A stretch of 64,000 nt of DNA, taken from the NCBI GenBank assembly GCA_963920765.1, contig OY987242.1, positions 25,692,002 to 25,756,001 of the forward strand, written 5' to 3'. This document shows, piece after piece, positions 1 to 17,490 of the stretch. The DNA comes from Ulota crispa. Its lineage: Eukaryota > Streptophyta > Bryopsida > Orthotrichales > Orthotrichaceae. The position numbers were made by a program, and so were the translations under genes. Under the pieces are notes generated by a model. It searched no databases and was not told the DNA's origin. It saw nothing but the letters and a program-made list of their open reading frames with translations. Every line of letters starts with the position of its first letter. Position 1 is the first letter of the stretch.

Positions 1-247
1 AGAAGTGTTTCAGCAACTCTTCTTCCTCGCCATTTCAAATGTCGGCGTTGCTCGAGCTCATCAGGTCTTCCCTTCATGCCACACATTGAGAGCCATTTCG
101 ATGAGTTCACTTTGAAGTGCAATTATAGCCCGCACAAAATTCAAGTGTGGAAGATGAGCAAGTCATATAGACAGCTCCTGCTCGATTCTGCAACGCATAA
201 CAGGGGAAAATTGCAGTAAGCAGTACAGATGTTGACAGCCGGCCTTG
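1..247 (-). other. Presumed 3' UTR and flank of the zinc-finger gene
   Basis: This stretch lies downstream of the stop codon of the YY1-like gene, which is read on the minus strand. It is moderately GC-balanced, unlike the AT-rich intergenic DNA further right, so it is probably untranslated transcript. I see no convincing polyadenylation signal and no other gene. The transcript end may lie outside the window. Confidence 0.4.
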
Positions 248-4973
<4,726 letters not shown>

Positions 4974-6880
4974 TGTGTCTCACTTTCTGTTCAGCGCCTG
5001 ATTTATAATTACAGTTACATTATATTCTGCCTCGAAAGGACCGCTGACAAAGTTCAAACCAAGCCGCCCCCCGGGTAGATACAATCGCCACCTCATCAGT
5101 AGTCTTCTTCACAGAAATATAGCCACAAATTTACAGAGTTGCAGACCGTTTCAATCAACTAATTGCCGGCTAAGAACGCTGTTCGAAGTAAGCTAAATAC
5201 CTAGTGCTGTCATTCGTTCAGGACAGCACTGGTACACTTGCACATGGCCAAAGTCGTTTTACAAATACGGGCACAATAATTGCTTCCCGAACATTTCAGT
5301 GCAGTTGACCAAATCTCGGAGAGACCTTTGATGGAAATTAATCAAAGCTTCTTGTTGATATACATATGTACGTTTGATAGGTACAAGGCTTCACATTCCT
5401 CCAAATATCCCAGCTGCACATGAGTAACCTTATTTACCTGCACAAACGCCACATATCTTCAGCGGCATAGAAATTGAGCTTTGATATCCAAGCTTATCTA
5501 TTGTGAGCAAAACTCTTTAGCGACAGTTCTGCACAGTCATTCATCGCTGCAACTGGCCTGCTCAAAGCAAAATAAAGGCGATTCCTGCCTCTCTAACACA
5601 CTCAGGTCAATTTAGACCAGTAACGTTACTGTCATTAGATTAGGCAGCTCTGTAGATTTAGTCACCACGTTCTCAGCTCTAACCGGCCTGCTGCAGCAAC
5701 AGAAACCCTACAGACAAGCGACTACAGCGCCAATTGAGCAGTGTCATCAGGACACACAAACCCTTGAAAAATCGATTCTACTCGCACTGTGGCATTCTGC
5801 TCAGCGAAGAATACAAGACAGAGACAAAATGTAATTTCTAAGGCTGCAGTATCCCCTTTCATGCACCTTCTTCATCCTCTGACAACTGAAGGTACTACTA
5901 AAGCTGCAAACGCCTGCTACTTCATCTTAAAATAACATCACAGCAGACTACAATAAACCAAAAGAGGCTAGTCCAGCAAGTCAGAGAAGCCGAACAAAGT
6001 TTCACGCTACCTAACAAAAAACCACCAGTGCCAGCCAATGCACATTTAGGTCACCACAAGCCACAAAAACGTCGTGTAACTTCGCTAGCACATGCATAAT
6101 ATCTATCCGTACGAGCACGCCGGCACGGCACAACATGAGCATACTCCCGATGCTCAAGTTCACAAAATCAATGTTCTTACTAAAAAATAATTCAACACGC
6201 TGGATGCAAGTTAAGTTCCGTCGAAAAACGAACTACATGACTTTATTCCTCACTCTCGTTATCACGTGTCAGCCAGCTCTCACGGCTTCCTCTCTAACTT
6301 ATTTCTAACAGTCACTCATTCCAAATGCACCTCACCAGAAAGCTCCAAACAAACACAAAGCACACCCTAGGTTCCCTTTCCGCAACCAAAAAAATACTAA
6401 CAACGAAACTAAGTACAAACAAACACAAAAAAAGCACAAAAAAAGGCAACAACAACAACAAACGAAACAATAACAAACAGCTACTTACAACCTTATCTAC
6501 AACAGGTGCTCTATCTAACGCACAGTACCGAGAATTCGATGAAGCCGTACACGCGCAACCAAAAACTAACGTCTAAAGCAACAACAACAACAACATCAAC
6601 CCCCGCGCCTCTCGTCCGTTAGTTACGAGAAACAAAAAATTGCGCACTAACAGATCTGCCATCCGCTTACTTCCTGAAGCCTCCTCCGCTTCCGCGTCGA
6701 AGCCTTGTAACAAGCGGAGAACAAGCTCTCTCGTTCTCTAAGCTTAACTCTGTGTCTGTTTGTGTCCTTTCCTCTGCCGTGTCGCCTGATGTTTGAGTCG
6801 CGTAACTTTTCCTGTTGTCGTAAATAGCACACAAGCACGGTACATCGACAGAGTGAGGGTCTGGCGATGGAGGTGAGGGG
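4974..6880 (-). other. Probable 5' leader and leader intron of the YY1-like gene
   Basis: This interval lies between the start codon of the YY1-like gene and the CT-rich tract near 7 kb. Its composition is more balanced than the intergenic DNA beyond 7.1 kb, and it has no long open frame of gene-like quality. I infer an untranslated leader, probably containing an intron, but I cannot fix its splice sites. Short A-rich and CAA-rich low-complexity runs occur near 6340-6600. Confidence 0.35.
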
Positions 6881-6884
6881 CGAG

Positions 6885-7055
6885 CGAAGTGATGAGGAGA
6901 GAGGGAGGGAGGGAGGGAGGGGAGCGGGGGAGGGAAAAGCGAGGAGAGCGAGAGCTACTACAACGGGCCGGGGCTGCAATGGCTGGCAGGGTGGAGAGTA
7001 GAAAGACGAGAGGAGAGAGGAGAGGAGAGAGGAGAGGAGAGAGAGAGATTAGAAG
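6885..7055. repeat. GA/CT-rich microsatellite at the presumed 5' end of the YY1-like gene
   Basis: The plus strand shows runs of GAGG and GAGAG repeats at about 6898-6925 and 7000-7048. On the minus strand, in the sense of the YY1-like gene, these are long CT tracts. CT-rich tracts are common around plant transcription starts and 5' UTRs, so the transcription start may lie here. That position is inference. Confidence 0.6.
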
Positions 7056-8122
7056 AGTGGGTTAGTGGAGACGCATTCAATTAGGATTAACTTAAGCTTA
7101 GAGGGGACCACACCCATTTTCACAAAATTCACTAAAAACAGGGGCTGTAAGCTTAGGTGTGCAATTAACTTGAATATGGACTCATTTTCAGTAATCCAAT
7201 TGTATAAATGGGAAGTACACCTTGTTCGCTTTGAAGCACCAAATCTTTATCTAGATTTATCGTTGGAAGAAGTGAAACATTATAATGATTGCACAGGCCA
7301 TATGCAGAAAATCTTTAATGTTTCATGCTTGTGTGGTTTTGAATGTTACCGCTTCATGCAAGTTTTGATTGAAAAAAGCCTTACATTTCTAAAAAGCAGG
7401 GTTTCCCATCTTTCCAACAAGACTAGTTTCACACAAAATAAACAAAAATAGCAATCATAAGGTGTAGCTAAGTGGACAAAAAGGGTCAAAAATCTCATTT
7501 TCTTTGCTACCCTACAACAATTCTACAAGAAATTTGATAACTGTTATTGAAAATCCAATTGGTGAAAGCAACCAAGAATTAGCCTTAAATGTAGGATGAC
7601 GTATTTTAAAGCCAAAATGACAACACCATTTTAGTAGATCTTCAAATACTACAATTATACTACTACCGTATAGGAAAACAATACAAGCATATTTCTTAAG
7701 CAATTTGAATTTTTTCATAATTGTGCAATTGAAACTTGACATTCTTCTTGGATGTTTGATGTATTGTTTTGTTGCTTTGATCCATCTTTGACAAAAAAAT
7801 GGATACTTATTTTGAAACCATGCCGTATAAACATCATTATTCATCAACTCACATACCCGATTGCATTGTTATTTTTTTAGATGGATGCAAAATTCTTGTG
7901 ATCACATGCATATTTCAAAACCAAATTCCAAATTATTGAGCAATTTCAACCTAGAGGCCAAGAACCACTCCCAGCGACCAAAATATGGTCTTGTGGTCCT
8001 TAAAAGGTTAAGTTAGCGAGCCTCCAAGCACAAGAGACAAAACACTCGACCAAGGGAAGGATGGAGAGTGTCATTCCATGCGTTTCCCTAGCAGCATTCA
8101 ACCCAACTGAGGTTAGACCACT
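7056..8122. other. AT-rich intergenic DNA, no gene seen
   Basis: Only short open frames without family resemblance occur. A lone TTAA-type element end (CTTAAAAGGTTAA) is at about 7999-8011. I could not find its partner. Confidence 0.5.
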
Positions 8123-8407
8123 TACACTGAATATTGCGTTTAGGTTGCCCCACACTAATTTTCTGACATTTTACACTACTAGCAAATTTCATCAATAATT
8201 ATTGCAAAAAATAAAGTTTAAAGGTCCAGACAACAACAATGATGTTGTGGAAAACCAAATTAGTTGTGTTTGGGCTCTAAACCACGTGAAATCCTAGAAT
8301 TAAGAGAGTTATATGAACCTCCAAATGACCAAACAATGAGACATGAGGTAACTTCCAAAGTACGGGAACCTAATTGTCAAGGCAACCTAAATGCAATATT
8401 TAGTGTA
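8123..8407. mobile_element. MITE family A, copy 1
   Basis: The element is bounded by inverted repeats of about 27 bp with few mismatches. The left end begins TACACTGAATATTGCGTTTA and the right end is its complement with about two mismatches. The internal sequence, including a CCTCCAAGT and ATGAGGTAA block near the right end, is shared with copies at 13852, 17491 and partly 56677. A TA dinucleotide at both ends may be the target duplication. No coding capacity. Confidence 0.8.
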
Positions 8408-8420
8408 GATGGCATGTTGT

Positions 8421-8727
8421 TTAGGAAAGAACGTTCATAAGAGTTAGTGTCCCCATAACTGTCACCTCTAAAATCTTGGAAAATTTGTAGAAGTAAGTAG
8501 ATGTAATTACAAGGATATACAACATGTGAACATGAAACCTTAGTGTTGGTTGGCAGTTTGCTCTTTAAGAATTCACAACTTATTCTCACAATATCCAAAT
8601 AATGCATTCAAAAGTGCAAACTCATTATTTTTCTGTTGCTAACAAGATCCTAGAATCTGCTAGATGTTTATTAACAGTCATCATGTTCAAAACCCTTAAA
8701 CTAACGCTTATGGGTGTTCCTACCTTA
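8421..8727. mobile_element. MITE family B, copy 1
   Basis: The right end is TTATGGGTGTTCCTACCTTA. The left end is degenerate but alignable to the family consensus TAAGGTAG followed by CACCCATAA. Internal sequence is shared with copies at 14272, 35211 and 36864. It sits 13 bp after the family A copy. No coding capacity. Confidence 0.7.
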
Positions 8728-8857
8728 TGTGGGGGCCAAGGTAGAAAATTCTAGCTTTCTCACCCTTCAAGAATTGTGAGCATTTGGATATTTACCATGA
8801 GGAGATTGAATTTGGGATATCTAAATTCAAATTTGGATTCAAAAACCATGGTTTAGT

Positions 8858-9738
8858 TTAACCCTTGAACGTCTGAGTGTGCCGTTGCAACTAGTAGAAT
8901 ACAAAGTGTTTTTTTTGTATTTGGAATAGATTCACGCCTTTACTACATTTGAGATTAACAAAGAAGTTGAAGAATATATCAAAGCGATTCTAGTGAGTTA
9001 TGTGAGATCCAAAATTAAAACTTCTTATTGGTAGCAAATGTCAATTATATGGCAATGTATTTACTATACCATATGATTATTTAAGAGTTAAATTTCAAAA
9101 AAAGGACACCATTGTACAATACCAAAATAGAAGGAAAATATTACTCTTACCATGGTTTGTAAAAATAACGGGATTTTGCCTCTCCAGTCCCACCATACTG
9201 CATTCCATCTAACCCCATCAGCATTCAGCCCCCTGCCCTGCCCCTGCCAACCCTCACTTTTTCCGTTTCATCCCCATAGCTGTTTTTTTCCCCTTTGGTT
9301 GGCTTCCGGTGGGTGCACCTAAAAGTGCCATTCCCATCGCACCCTTTTGCACACTCTGTTTCAAACTCATTGTCATGTATTGGTGGCATACATTCTGAAA
9401 CACAAATGTGTACATAAGGATGGAATTAGTAAATGGATGGTATAAAAATTAACACTTGAAAATGTTGCTCCTCATGGTAAACAAACTGGTTAATCTCTAA
9501 GCGCCTGGGCAACAATATAATGTCGCTCAAAAAGCTGGGTCAACTCAATTTTGACTGTTATAATTTCATTGCACGTCCGGTGAAACGATTTTCAATCAAG
9601 CCCAGCATGATGGAGACTCTTTCCATTAACAATTCATATGGTCGGATCTTGTGGATTGTATTTTTCATTCCACAAGGGCACTTTGATTGCACACAAGTCA
9701 TGCTTCTTTTGTTTCAACTCTGGACGCTCAGGGGTTAA
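8858..9738. mobile_element. TTAA-bounded element, long form
   Basis: Left terminus TTAACCCTTGAACGTC and right terminus GACGCTCAGGGGTTAA are inverted repeats with TTAA at both outer edges. The first 230 bp match the short elements at 56233-56466 and 22644-22885, so this is a longer member or one with an internal insertion. No transposase is visible. Confidence 0.7.
9362..9500. repeat. Dispersed direct repeat, copy 1
   Basis: A block running from TTTCAAACTCATTGTCATG to a GTAAACAAACT motif recurs in the same orientation at about 10870-11015, with shared words such as GTGGCATAC, ACACAAATGT and CTAAATGGAT. A weaker third copy starts near 11064. Confidence 0.55.
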
Positions 9739-10695
9739 CTCTAAAAGGCCCAAACCCTTTTTTGCATGAAAGCTACTAAAAACTGCCTCTTCTGGGGGAA
9801 TGAGTAGAAAAGAGGGAAAAGAGTTTTTTTTGGAAATCCAACCATAGGATCTTGCCTCAGACTATGGGAGGTACAAGCGAGAAAAAAACTAGTTCATTCT
9901 AGAAGTAAATGAGTGAGGTATTGACATTTGAAGTGAAAAAACAAAATTCCTTAATGCCCAAAAATTTCAAACGCCTTTGACTGCTCCTACATAGAAAAAA
10001 TGATGTACGCAAAGTTGAGGTTTATTTTTCCCATGTAGGAGACCAAGTTAGGTATGTGTGAGAGAATTTTCAAATGAATTGGAGGCGTAAAACATACTTT
10101 GTAAAATCTTGCCATGCCAGAAGGTCATGAAATTTGCATATATACTAGGCAAAATTGAATCCTTTATGTTAAACTCATAAATTTGAATTACAATGATCCA
10201 AATGGCAAAAACAAAGGGTTCTTAGCTTACTACAACTTGGGATAAAAACAAATCTAAAAAGAAATACTCAATCCGCTCAAAAAATCAAAGCACCAAATTT
10301 TACAACGGGCAAAAGGAATGGAGGTTTGGGAGTCCCATACCTACAGGCAAACTGAAACTTCTCACTCATCAATCAAAATTGGATGATTCAAAGCTTTCCA
10401 AATGTATAAAAATCTAAAGAACCAATTTCAGAATTTTATTTATTTTCAAATGTAATTTTTTAAAAGTTTTTTGGGATGCTCAAATTGCTTGCCCTCCCCT
10501 ATTTTACAGAAATTCATGGATAACTTCTTCAATAAATGTTGGAATGAAGAATTAATTAAATGCTCGCGTAGGTCTTGGAATTCCCTACCTTCAATAAAAG
10601 TTTCAAAAAATTACACAAACTAGTTTAATTATTAATAGGTACTTGCCCAAAATCCATTTGTCCCCTGAGGGCACAATTGAACCTTTAGGGGTTAA
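9735..10695. mobile_element. TTAA-bounded element abutting the previous one
   Basis: Left terminus TTAACTCTAAAAGG and right terminus CCTTTAGGGGTTAA are inverted repeats. The right half matches the element at 63328-64000 in reverse orientation, including the block around ATTTTGGGCAAGTACC. It shares its left TTAA with the right TTAA of the 8858-9738 element. No coding capacity seen. Confidence 0.65.
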
Positions 10696-13600
10696 GATAG
10701 GAAGAATTAAAAACGACCATGTTCTAAATGTATTACCTATATAGGAACAAGTGACATGTTCCTCTAGGTATATATTACTGTCATTAATGAGTTGGGTAGA
10801 CTTAAATGGTTGATTTATGGACCTCCTACCACACCCCGTTTCCACCTCATCCATTGATACATTCTTGTTAACACTCGATTTCATCATCATGTGTTAGTGG
10901 CATACGCTCTAAAACACAAATGTAAATTATTTATACATGAGAGCGGAATCACTAAATGGATATTGTAAAATACCAACATTTAATAATGCTGCTCCTGATA
11001 GTAAACAAACTCAGTATCCCATTTACTCCATTTCCTCTACACCGTTGGCACGTTCCAACCAGCACTAAATTTCATTGTCATGAATTGCTGGCTTACATTC
11101 TAATTACAATTGTAAATTAGCTAAGTTCTCAAAAAAGAATTATGACTACAGTATAAAGGTAGGAACTATGAGATGCAAACTTAGAAAAATACTTGAAAAT
11201 GAGAAATGCTAAATACTGGTTTATGAAACTTAGAAATCTTCCCAAATAATAAGTAGAGTAACGGATAGTTCATTCACAAACAATTTCAAAAAAGCAAGAT
11301 AGTAAAAATGGAAAATTATTGATTGCAATTGTTGTATAGAGTAAAACTAAGTGGTGATTACGTTGAGACTTTGGCAGAATTCAACATTTGCAAGTGAAAG
11401 AAACTTGAAAAGATTAAAATATTGCATACAAGTGTTGTTTGCATCAAACTGATGGACAATTTTTTGAAAATTTGTAGCCATTTGTAGGTTAATTAGCATC
11501 GGAGCAATTGAAGAAAAATGCTTGATTTCTTTGTTTGAAATGACATTTAAACTTCTGAATTCTTTATTTGAAACGACAGTCAACTTAAAGATATTTCTTA
11601 GAGTAGCAATAAATCCTTGTTTTGCACCTCGATTAATTATTCGCTTCGACGTAGAGGAATAAGTATTTGATTGGGTAATGGATATATTTATTTCTAGCTA
11701 ATAATTACTTTAGACTGAACCTAATTCTAAGATTGTTGCATTCTTTAAAAAAAACTCATTGTAATTACTTGCTCATTTCACAAATTTAATAGAAATAAAT
11801 TATATTTGCCTTATGGCACTTATATTGCAAAAGAGAAAAGGAAAGATGGAGAGGGTAGAAAAAGAGAATAGAGTTGCATTGCACAAATTTAATAAGTTTT
11901 TGAAAAAGACATACAAATATACCAAGTTGGTTTTTGTGTGCATCTTGGTGGTGTTCAAACTTTAGAGTTTGTTTTTTATTTTAGTCCACTTTGTTAGTTT
12001 TGAAGTTGGTTTTTCCATGACATTTTTATTTAATATCTCGAGTTGGATAATCTAAATGTGCTACTATACCTAATTGTGCATTATAATAACATCTTGTTGA
12101 TTTAAAACCCAAAGCACTTGTATTCAATATATTTAGCCTCTAATAAGGTGTCTTTTGTTTTAACCTTGATGGATATTTATCTACATAAATCACATTTAAG
12201 TTAATTGCAAGAGAACTAAATAAAACCAACACTTGAGAAGGGAGTAATTTTTTTATATTTATACTTTTACTTGTTTTGTTAAGTTTTTGTTATTAAAAAA
12301 AAGGCTACAAGAAACATTTACATGAGAAACTTAGAAGGCCATGGAATGAAACTGCATACTAGATTTTTGCAAAGTTATAAGGACTTGCATCATTTTTACA
12401 AAAAGTTTAAAGAAAAATATCTGAAAATTAGGAACATGTTAGAAATCATTATGCAATTATTACTTTCAGAAATGCATGTGGGGATGAAACTCTATGAAAA
12501 TGGACCCAATATTCAATCCAATCTCAAATTGAAAAAGAAACAAATGGCATAAAATTCTTGCAATTATTTAGTACCTTGTGCATGCATTTACAAGTATAGA
12601 ACAATACAATTACTTCTATCCACATATATTGAGTAGCATACAACTTATTTTTAGTAGGATTTGAACACAAAAGATATAAAAAACAAAAGGCTTCTTATAT
12701 ACTTTTTACTAAAATTATTTATTATAGATGATGAAACCCTTGTAAGTTTTGAATGAAGTTGTTATATGTACTGGTTTTAATCTCTTTTAGTACATACATA
12801 AGCAACAAGTTTTTCAGTTATTAAAATCAAGAGTGAGTTCTTTGCTTGGTTTTTTGTACACATTTGATATTTGCTCTTTATCTTTTAATAAAATTTAATG
12901 AATCTAGATAAATATATGGATCATGTCAACCATAAAATCTAACACCAAATTTTGTTTGAATGTAGACTATTTTTATAAACATTTGATGAACATTTTGTAT
13001 AGCATGTGTAGCTAAGGAAATGACATATCATTTCCATTTGTTTGCAAAATTTAGAATATATGGACTTTCAACTAATGTATTATTGTTTTCCAACAAAAAC
13101 GTATTTTGGAATCAAATAATGTTTTGTTGATATAGTGATTATGTATATTTGGATGGATGAAGCATTAGTGTCATTACCCAAAAACCAAAGGAGTAAAAAT
13201 GACATAACATAATTATATGTCAACAAGCATCAATTTAAATAAACCACAAAAAACTGAATGTCTTAAAAGAGTGTCACAAGCACTTATACAATCAATTGGT
13301 ATAGTCCGCAATGTCACATTGTATACATTGGTCAAATCATTCCATGGCAACAGCTACAATGGCCATACTCATGAATTATCCTAATAAATTGTGATCATAC
13401 CATAATCAATTGCAACAACTTTTTACAAGTTGTTGATCATACATTACTTTAGTATTCATCATGAAAAATTAATCTAACATTCACATCACCAAAAATCACG
13501 TTTCAACACATGGAAATGTCTTATTTCAAAACCTCAAGTTCTTTTGGATGTTTCAATTCTTGATGATTTGATTGAATGATATTAGCTATAAAAAATAGAA

Positions 13601-13851
13601 GCAATGACACTCATGTATAATTACAAAAAGTAAAATAAAAATATAATGAAAATAGTAAACCAACATGATATTTCAAAAAAAACTAACAAATTATTAAAAA
13701 GTACAAATTGGTTGATTCTTGAAAAAGAAAATCCAGTTTGTCAAAAGGTAATTAATATAAAAACCAAACAAGCACCTATGTTACAATCCTATGTGCTTGA
13801 TTTTCAAGTAAAGAACCTACTCAAACTTCTTCAACATAATTTCTTTGCTCA
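10696..13851. other. AT-rich intergenic DNA
   Basis: The second copy of the dispersed direct repeat lies at about 10870-11015. The rest is AT-rich with only short open frames that resemble no family I know. No gene or RNA recognised. Confidence 0.5.
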
Positions 13852-14150
13852 AAATGTTGCATTTAGGTTGCCCCACACTAATTTCTTGATACTTTTATCT
13901 ATATAAAGATTTTTTGATACTATAATAATTTTTATCAATAATTCTTGCAATAAATATTTTTATCACTATAATAAGGATTTAGCAACAACTTTCAAGTTGC
14001 AAAAAAACAAACTAACAATATCTAAATAGTAAATCATGTAAAACCCTAGTTAAAAAGTGCATGTGCCTCCAAGTACCCAAGCAATGAGCCATGAGGTGAT
14101 TTTTGAGGATAAGGCCACCTAATTGAACAAGGCAACCTAAATGCAATCTT
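13852..14150. mobile_element. MITE family A, copy 2
   Basis: Left end TTGCATTTAGGTTGCC and right end GGCAACCTAAATGCAA are perfect inverted repeats. The internal CCTCCAAGT and ATGAGGTGA blocks match copy 1. The outermost terminal bases are degenerate. Confidence 0.7.
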
Positions 14151-14271
14151 TAGTGGTGACGCAAAACCTCTTTCTCATTTGAACACTCAAAGAATCCAAC
14201 AATGGCAATGCTAACATCCACATTTCTAGCAAATGGGATGGAGAATGGTTCATGACAAACCAAAAAGGCCC

Positions 14272-14589
14272 TAAGGTAGGAGCACCCATAAGCGTCAGTG
14301 TCCCCATAACCATCACTTCTGAAATTTTGAAAAATCTGTGGAAGTGAATAGATGTAATGACAAGAATATATAACATGTGAACATGAATTCTTAAAAGTGG
14401 TTATGGGTGCAATGGCAGTTTGCTCTTTAAAAATTCATAACTTATTCTTATAATATCCAAATAATGCATTTGAAAATGCAAACTTATTATTTTTCTGTTC
14501 CTAATAAGATCCTATAATTTGCTAGCTGCTTATTGATACTCATCATGTTCAAAACCCTTAGTTTGACGTTTATGGGTGCTCCTATCTTA
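14272..14589. mobile_element. MITE family B, copy 2
   Basis: The left terminus TAAGGTAGGAGCACCCATAA and the right terminus TTATGGGTGCTCCTATCTTA are nearly perfect inverted repeats. The internal sequence matches copy 1 closely. It again lies just downstream of a family A copy. Confidence 0.8.
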
Positions 14590-14639
14590 TAACCGTTCGA
14601 TTTTCTTTTTGAAGTTTAAATTTAAACCTACCATTAGCC

Positions 14640-15015
14640 CCTAATGAAACCGCAATTAAGCTCTCTCAATCAGTCAGTCTGGCCTGCCTCTGACGTGCCT
14701 CCTGGTCCCACTCAGCTGCCAACCGACTGGGATGTGCATGGGGGTTAAATTAAACAAAACTTTACACTGGGTCCCTTTCTCTCAAAATAAACATAACACT
14801 ATTCTAGGGTTACTTTTTCTTTCATCCACTGAACTGGCTGGACGGGCCCATCCCAGACCGGGTCGAGCCAGGCCGGGGCAGTGCCAAATGGGTGGGCCAT
14901 TTCTCACGTGACGTATGTAGTTCCCTATCTAGAGCCAGCGTGTCACCGTGGCTCTTGTCTGGCTCTGCCGGGGAGAGGGGTTGGACCGGATCTCGAGACC
15001 GGATGCCCAGGTTAA
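14640..15015. other. GC-richer island of unknown nature
   Basis: The base composition rises sharply here, with runs such as ACCGGGTCGAGCCAGGCCGG near 14857. It contains no gene-like open frame. It could be a remnant of a different transposon or a pseudogene scrap. I cannot assign it. Confidence 0.4.
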
Positions 15016-15124
15016 AGCCCCTACAGTATATAGATTTTTTTTAAAGCATTTTTCGCAAGAAAAACGGAGGTTTTTCCCTGCAAAATTAGAATATAATATA
15101 AGGAGCTTGTGCACTTATAATATG

Positions 15125-15290
15125 TAAGGTAACATGCTCTAATCTCGACCATGTGTCTAATTCTGTGCAAATTTATACCTGTAGTAGATTTCAAATCTAA
15201 AGTCTAGGAGAATCCTAGATAGCTTATCTTCTGCAAGTGTAGGTTTATACAAGATTAGACACATGATCGAGATTAGAGCAGGTTACCTTA
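15125..15290. mobile_element. Foldback MITE, 166 bp
   Basis: Left arm TAAGGTAACATGCTCTAATC and right arm, ending GGTTACCTTA, are inverted over about 38 bp with few mismatches. The inner sequence also partly folds back around the CTAGGAGAATCCTAG palindrome. Termini resemble family B in their first six bases only. Confidence 0.75.
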
Positions 15291-15346
15291 GTGCATTTAG
15301 GTTGTGCCAAAGTAATGTCTAGATTTTTCACATGATTTAAATATTG

Positions 15347-15912
15347 AGAAAAAATAAAAAATGCCTCTCAATTCTTTCAAAATATCAAATATACCCCTAA
15401 ATTGTTTGAAAATATCAAAATTATCCATGGCATTGTGTAGGAATGTCAATTATACCCCTAGTTATCTTTGAGGATATCATTAATATTCTTAGTTTTTTGT
15501 GCCTCTTGATTGCAATTTTTTTATAAATATAAAAATGACAACAAAAATTACTATGTGATCATTGTAATGGCTTTGACCACAATAGACTTACATGTAAACA
15601 CCCTATATAGAACTTAAAGAGCTTGCTTCCAAGATTTGGCTTGCATTCAACTTAGTTTTTGTACTTTCCATTATCATCCATGTATCTACAAAAATTTGCA
15701 AAAAGGGGCACAAGAGAGTTAGGGGTTTTTTTTATGACTCAAATAATACAAGGGTATATTTGGTGTTTCAAAATAATTGAAGGTCCTCAAAACTAGGAGT
15801 ATAGTTGAGACTCCTAAATAAATCCAAGGGTATTTTTGATATTTCAAATAATATAAGAGCATATTTGATATTTTGAAAGATTTGAGGGGTATTTATGATT
15901 ATTTTCCCTTAA
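15347..15912. mobile_element. Foldback element, about 560 bp
   Basis: The left arm contains TTTCAAAATATCAAATATAC and the right arm contains its complement near 15858-15880. Pairing extends imperfectly over roughly 100 bp at each end, including a TACCCCT motif and its complement AGGGGTA. No coding capacity. Confidence 0.6.
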
Positions 15913-17490
15913 AGATTTATCAAGAATATAGTAACTTTTTTCAATAATTACTCTAATAAACAATGGAGGAAGCAAGTAGAGGTTGGGCATAGCAACACGC
16001 GGCAAAGCCAATGAGCAAGGAAAGTGGAATTTTAAATAGAATTATGAATTATTATATCATAAAAAGAGAGTTGCAGGCCCCTCCAAGTCCCTAAGGGTGG
16101 CTCATGAGTTAACTTTGTCAAGGTCAAGCAACCTAATTGTTGATGCAGCTGAAATGTACTACTTGTTGTAGCCAAGCTAGGGTGAATTGATCCTCTCATT
16201 GCCCCATTCTAGAAGAATGTAGAAGAATGGAATATGAGATTTTATATATTGCACATCCATGTTTTTAGGTCAAGGTGGAAAAGCTTTGTAATAATATAGA
16301 CAAAAATAAAAACAACGATTTGCCCCCTACTTCAATGTTGTTCAATAATATTCTCCTCACTAGTTTTAGACTTAGTTAGGATCTCTCAATTCACATGCAA
16401 AGTCATTTTGTCCAAATTCAAATTTTTGTTGGTAAAATTTCAAATTCTCACAAATTTTGAGATGTGCGGAAACAAATAGCTTTTTTACCTTGGCCCCACG
16501 TACTAATAGAGTGGTTGACCAACTCCTAGCCCCATTCATCAAGGCCAGGGCGGTGAAGGGGTCATTTCACTTTGACCACCTAGCTAAGTGCAAAAAGGTG
16601 CAAGCGTAGGCTCTTTTACATGAAAAAACAAGGTAAAAAACAAGAACCGGCTTTGAGACCATTGTACAAAATCAAGATTTTTATTTTTGAAATGAGAGCC
16701 AAAGAAAGAAAAATGTTTAGTTGAGAAATGTTTCAAGTTTTGAAATTCCCTATGTTAAGGGACTTGCACCCTAGAATGGATACAAGTAAAGGCAATTTCG
16801 TCCATTTTTCACCTATTTTTTCAATATTCAGGTAGCAAATGTCATAATGAGGTAAGGGATTGATGATAACTCATCTATAACAATCACACATCCCAACTCT
16901 ACAAGTTCCATTTCAACCTCATATTCCATCTTTATTGAATTGAAAAAACGTAAATTTAAATATTTCCTAATAAGCCCATGAATAATTTATAAAATAATAA
17001 AAAGTTGGCGTGCGATATCGAGCTGGGATGTTTGTTTTAGCGAGATCCAATAAAATTAACAAAGTTTCACTTTGCTAGCTCCTACTTCCCAAAAGTGCTA
17101 CCATGTAAGCATTTATATTTGAAATTGTGACTTGAGATGTAGTGTGGATGTACAAGTCCTATTTTATTTTTCTTAACGATTTTGAGGATCCCATGGGACT
17201 TAGGACACAGTGTGAATCTGTCCGTAGACACCTGAGTAAAGTCTATTGAGTAAAATATGATAAAACTGAAAAACTAAAAACTAAATAACTTGTTTCTATT
17301 CAGGAGCAAATACATTTTATATTCAGTGAAAAGATGCACTCTCATGATATCCCTGCCGGGCTCCCATCATCATTCGCTTGACTCCAATCAGTCAGCCCCT
17401 CGAAAGGCGTACAAATTATTGTATTATAAACCGGAAAGCCATGCCAATAATACAATTTAAAATGCAAAATATGACATCATTTAAATTCCT
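15913..17490. other. AT-rich intergenic DNA with repeat scraps
   Basis: A family A-like scrap lies near 16060-16150. A block at about 16480-16610 with GGCCCCACGT and CCTAGCCCCATTCATC resembles sequence at 45225-45600 and, more weakly, at 8735-8850, so it is a dispersed repeat. No gene seen. Confidence 0.45.

Noticed and set aside
6325-6576. Open frame of 83 codons rich in Lys, Asn and Thr
   Set aside because: It is low-complexity A-rich leader DNA with no domain, and it lies antisense to the presumed 5' region of the YY1-like gene.
7000-7050. A short direct-repeat array that might be read as a CRISPR
   Set aside because: It is a simple GA microsatellite without spacers, in a eukaryotic genome.
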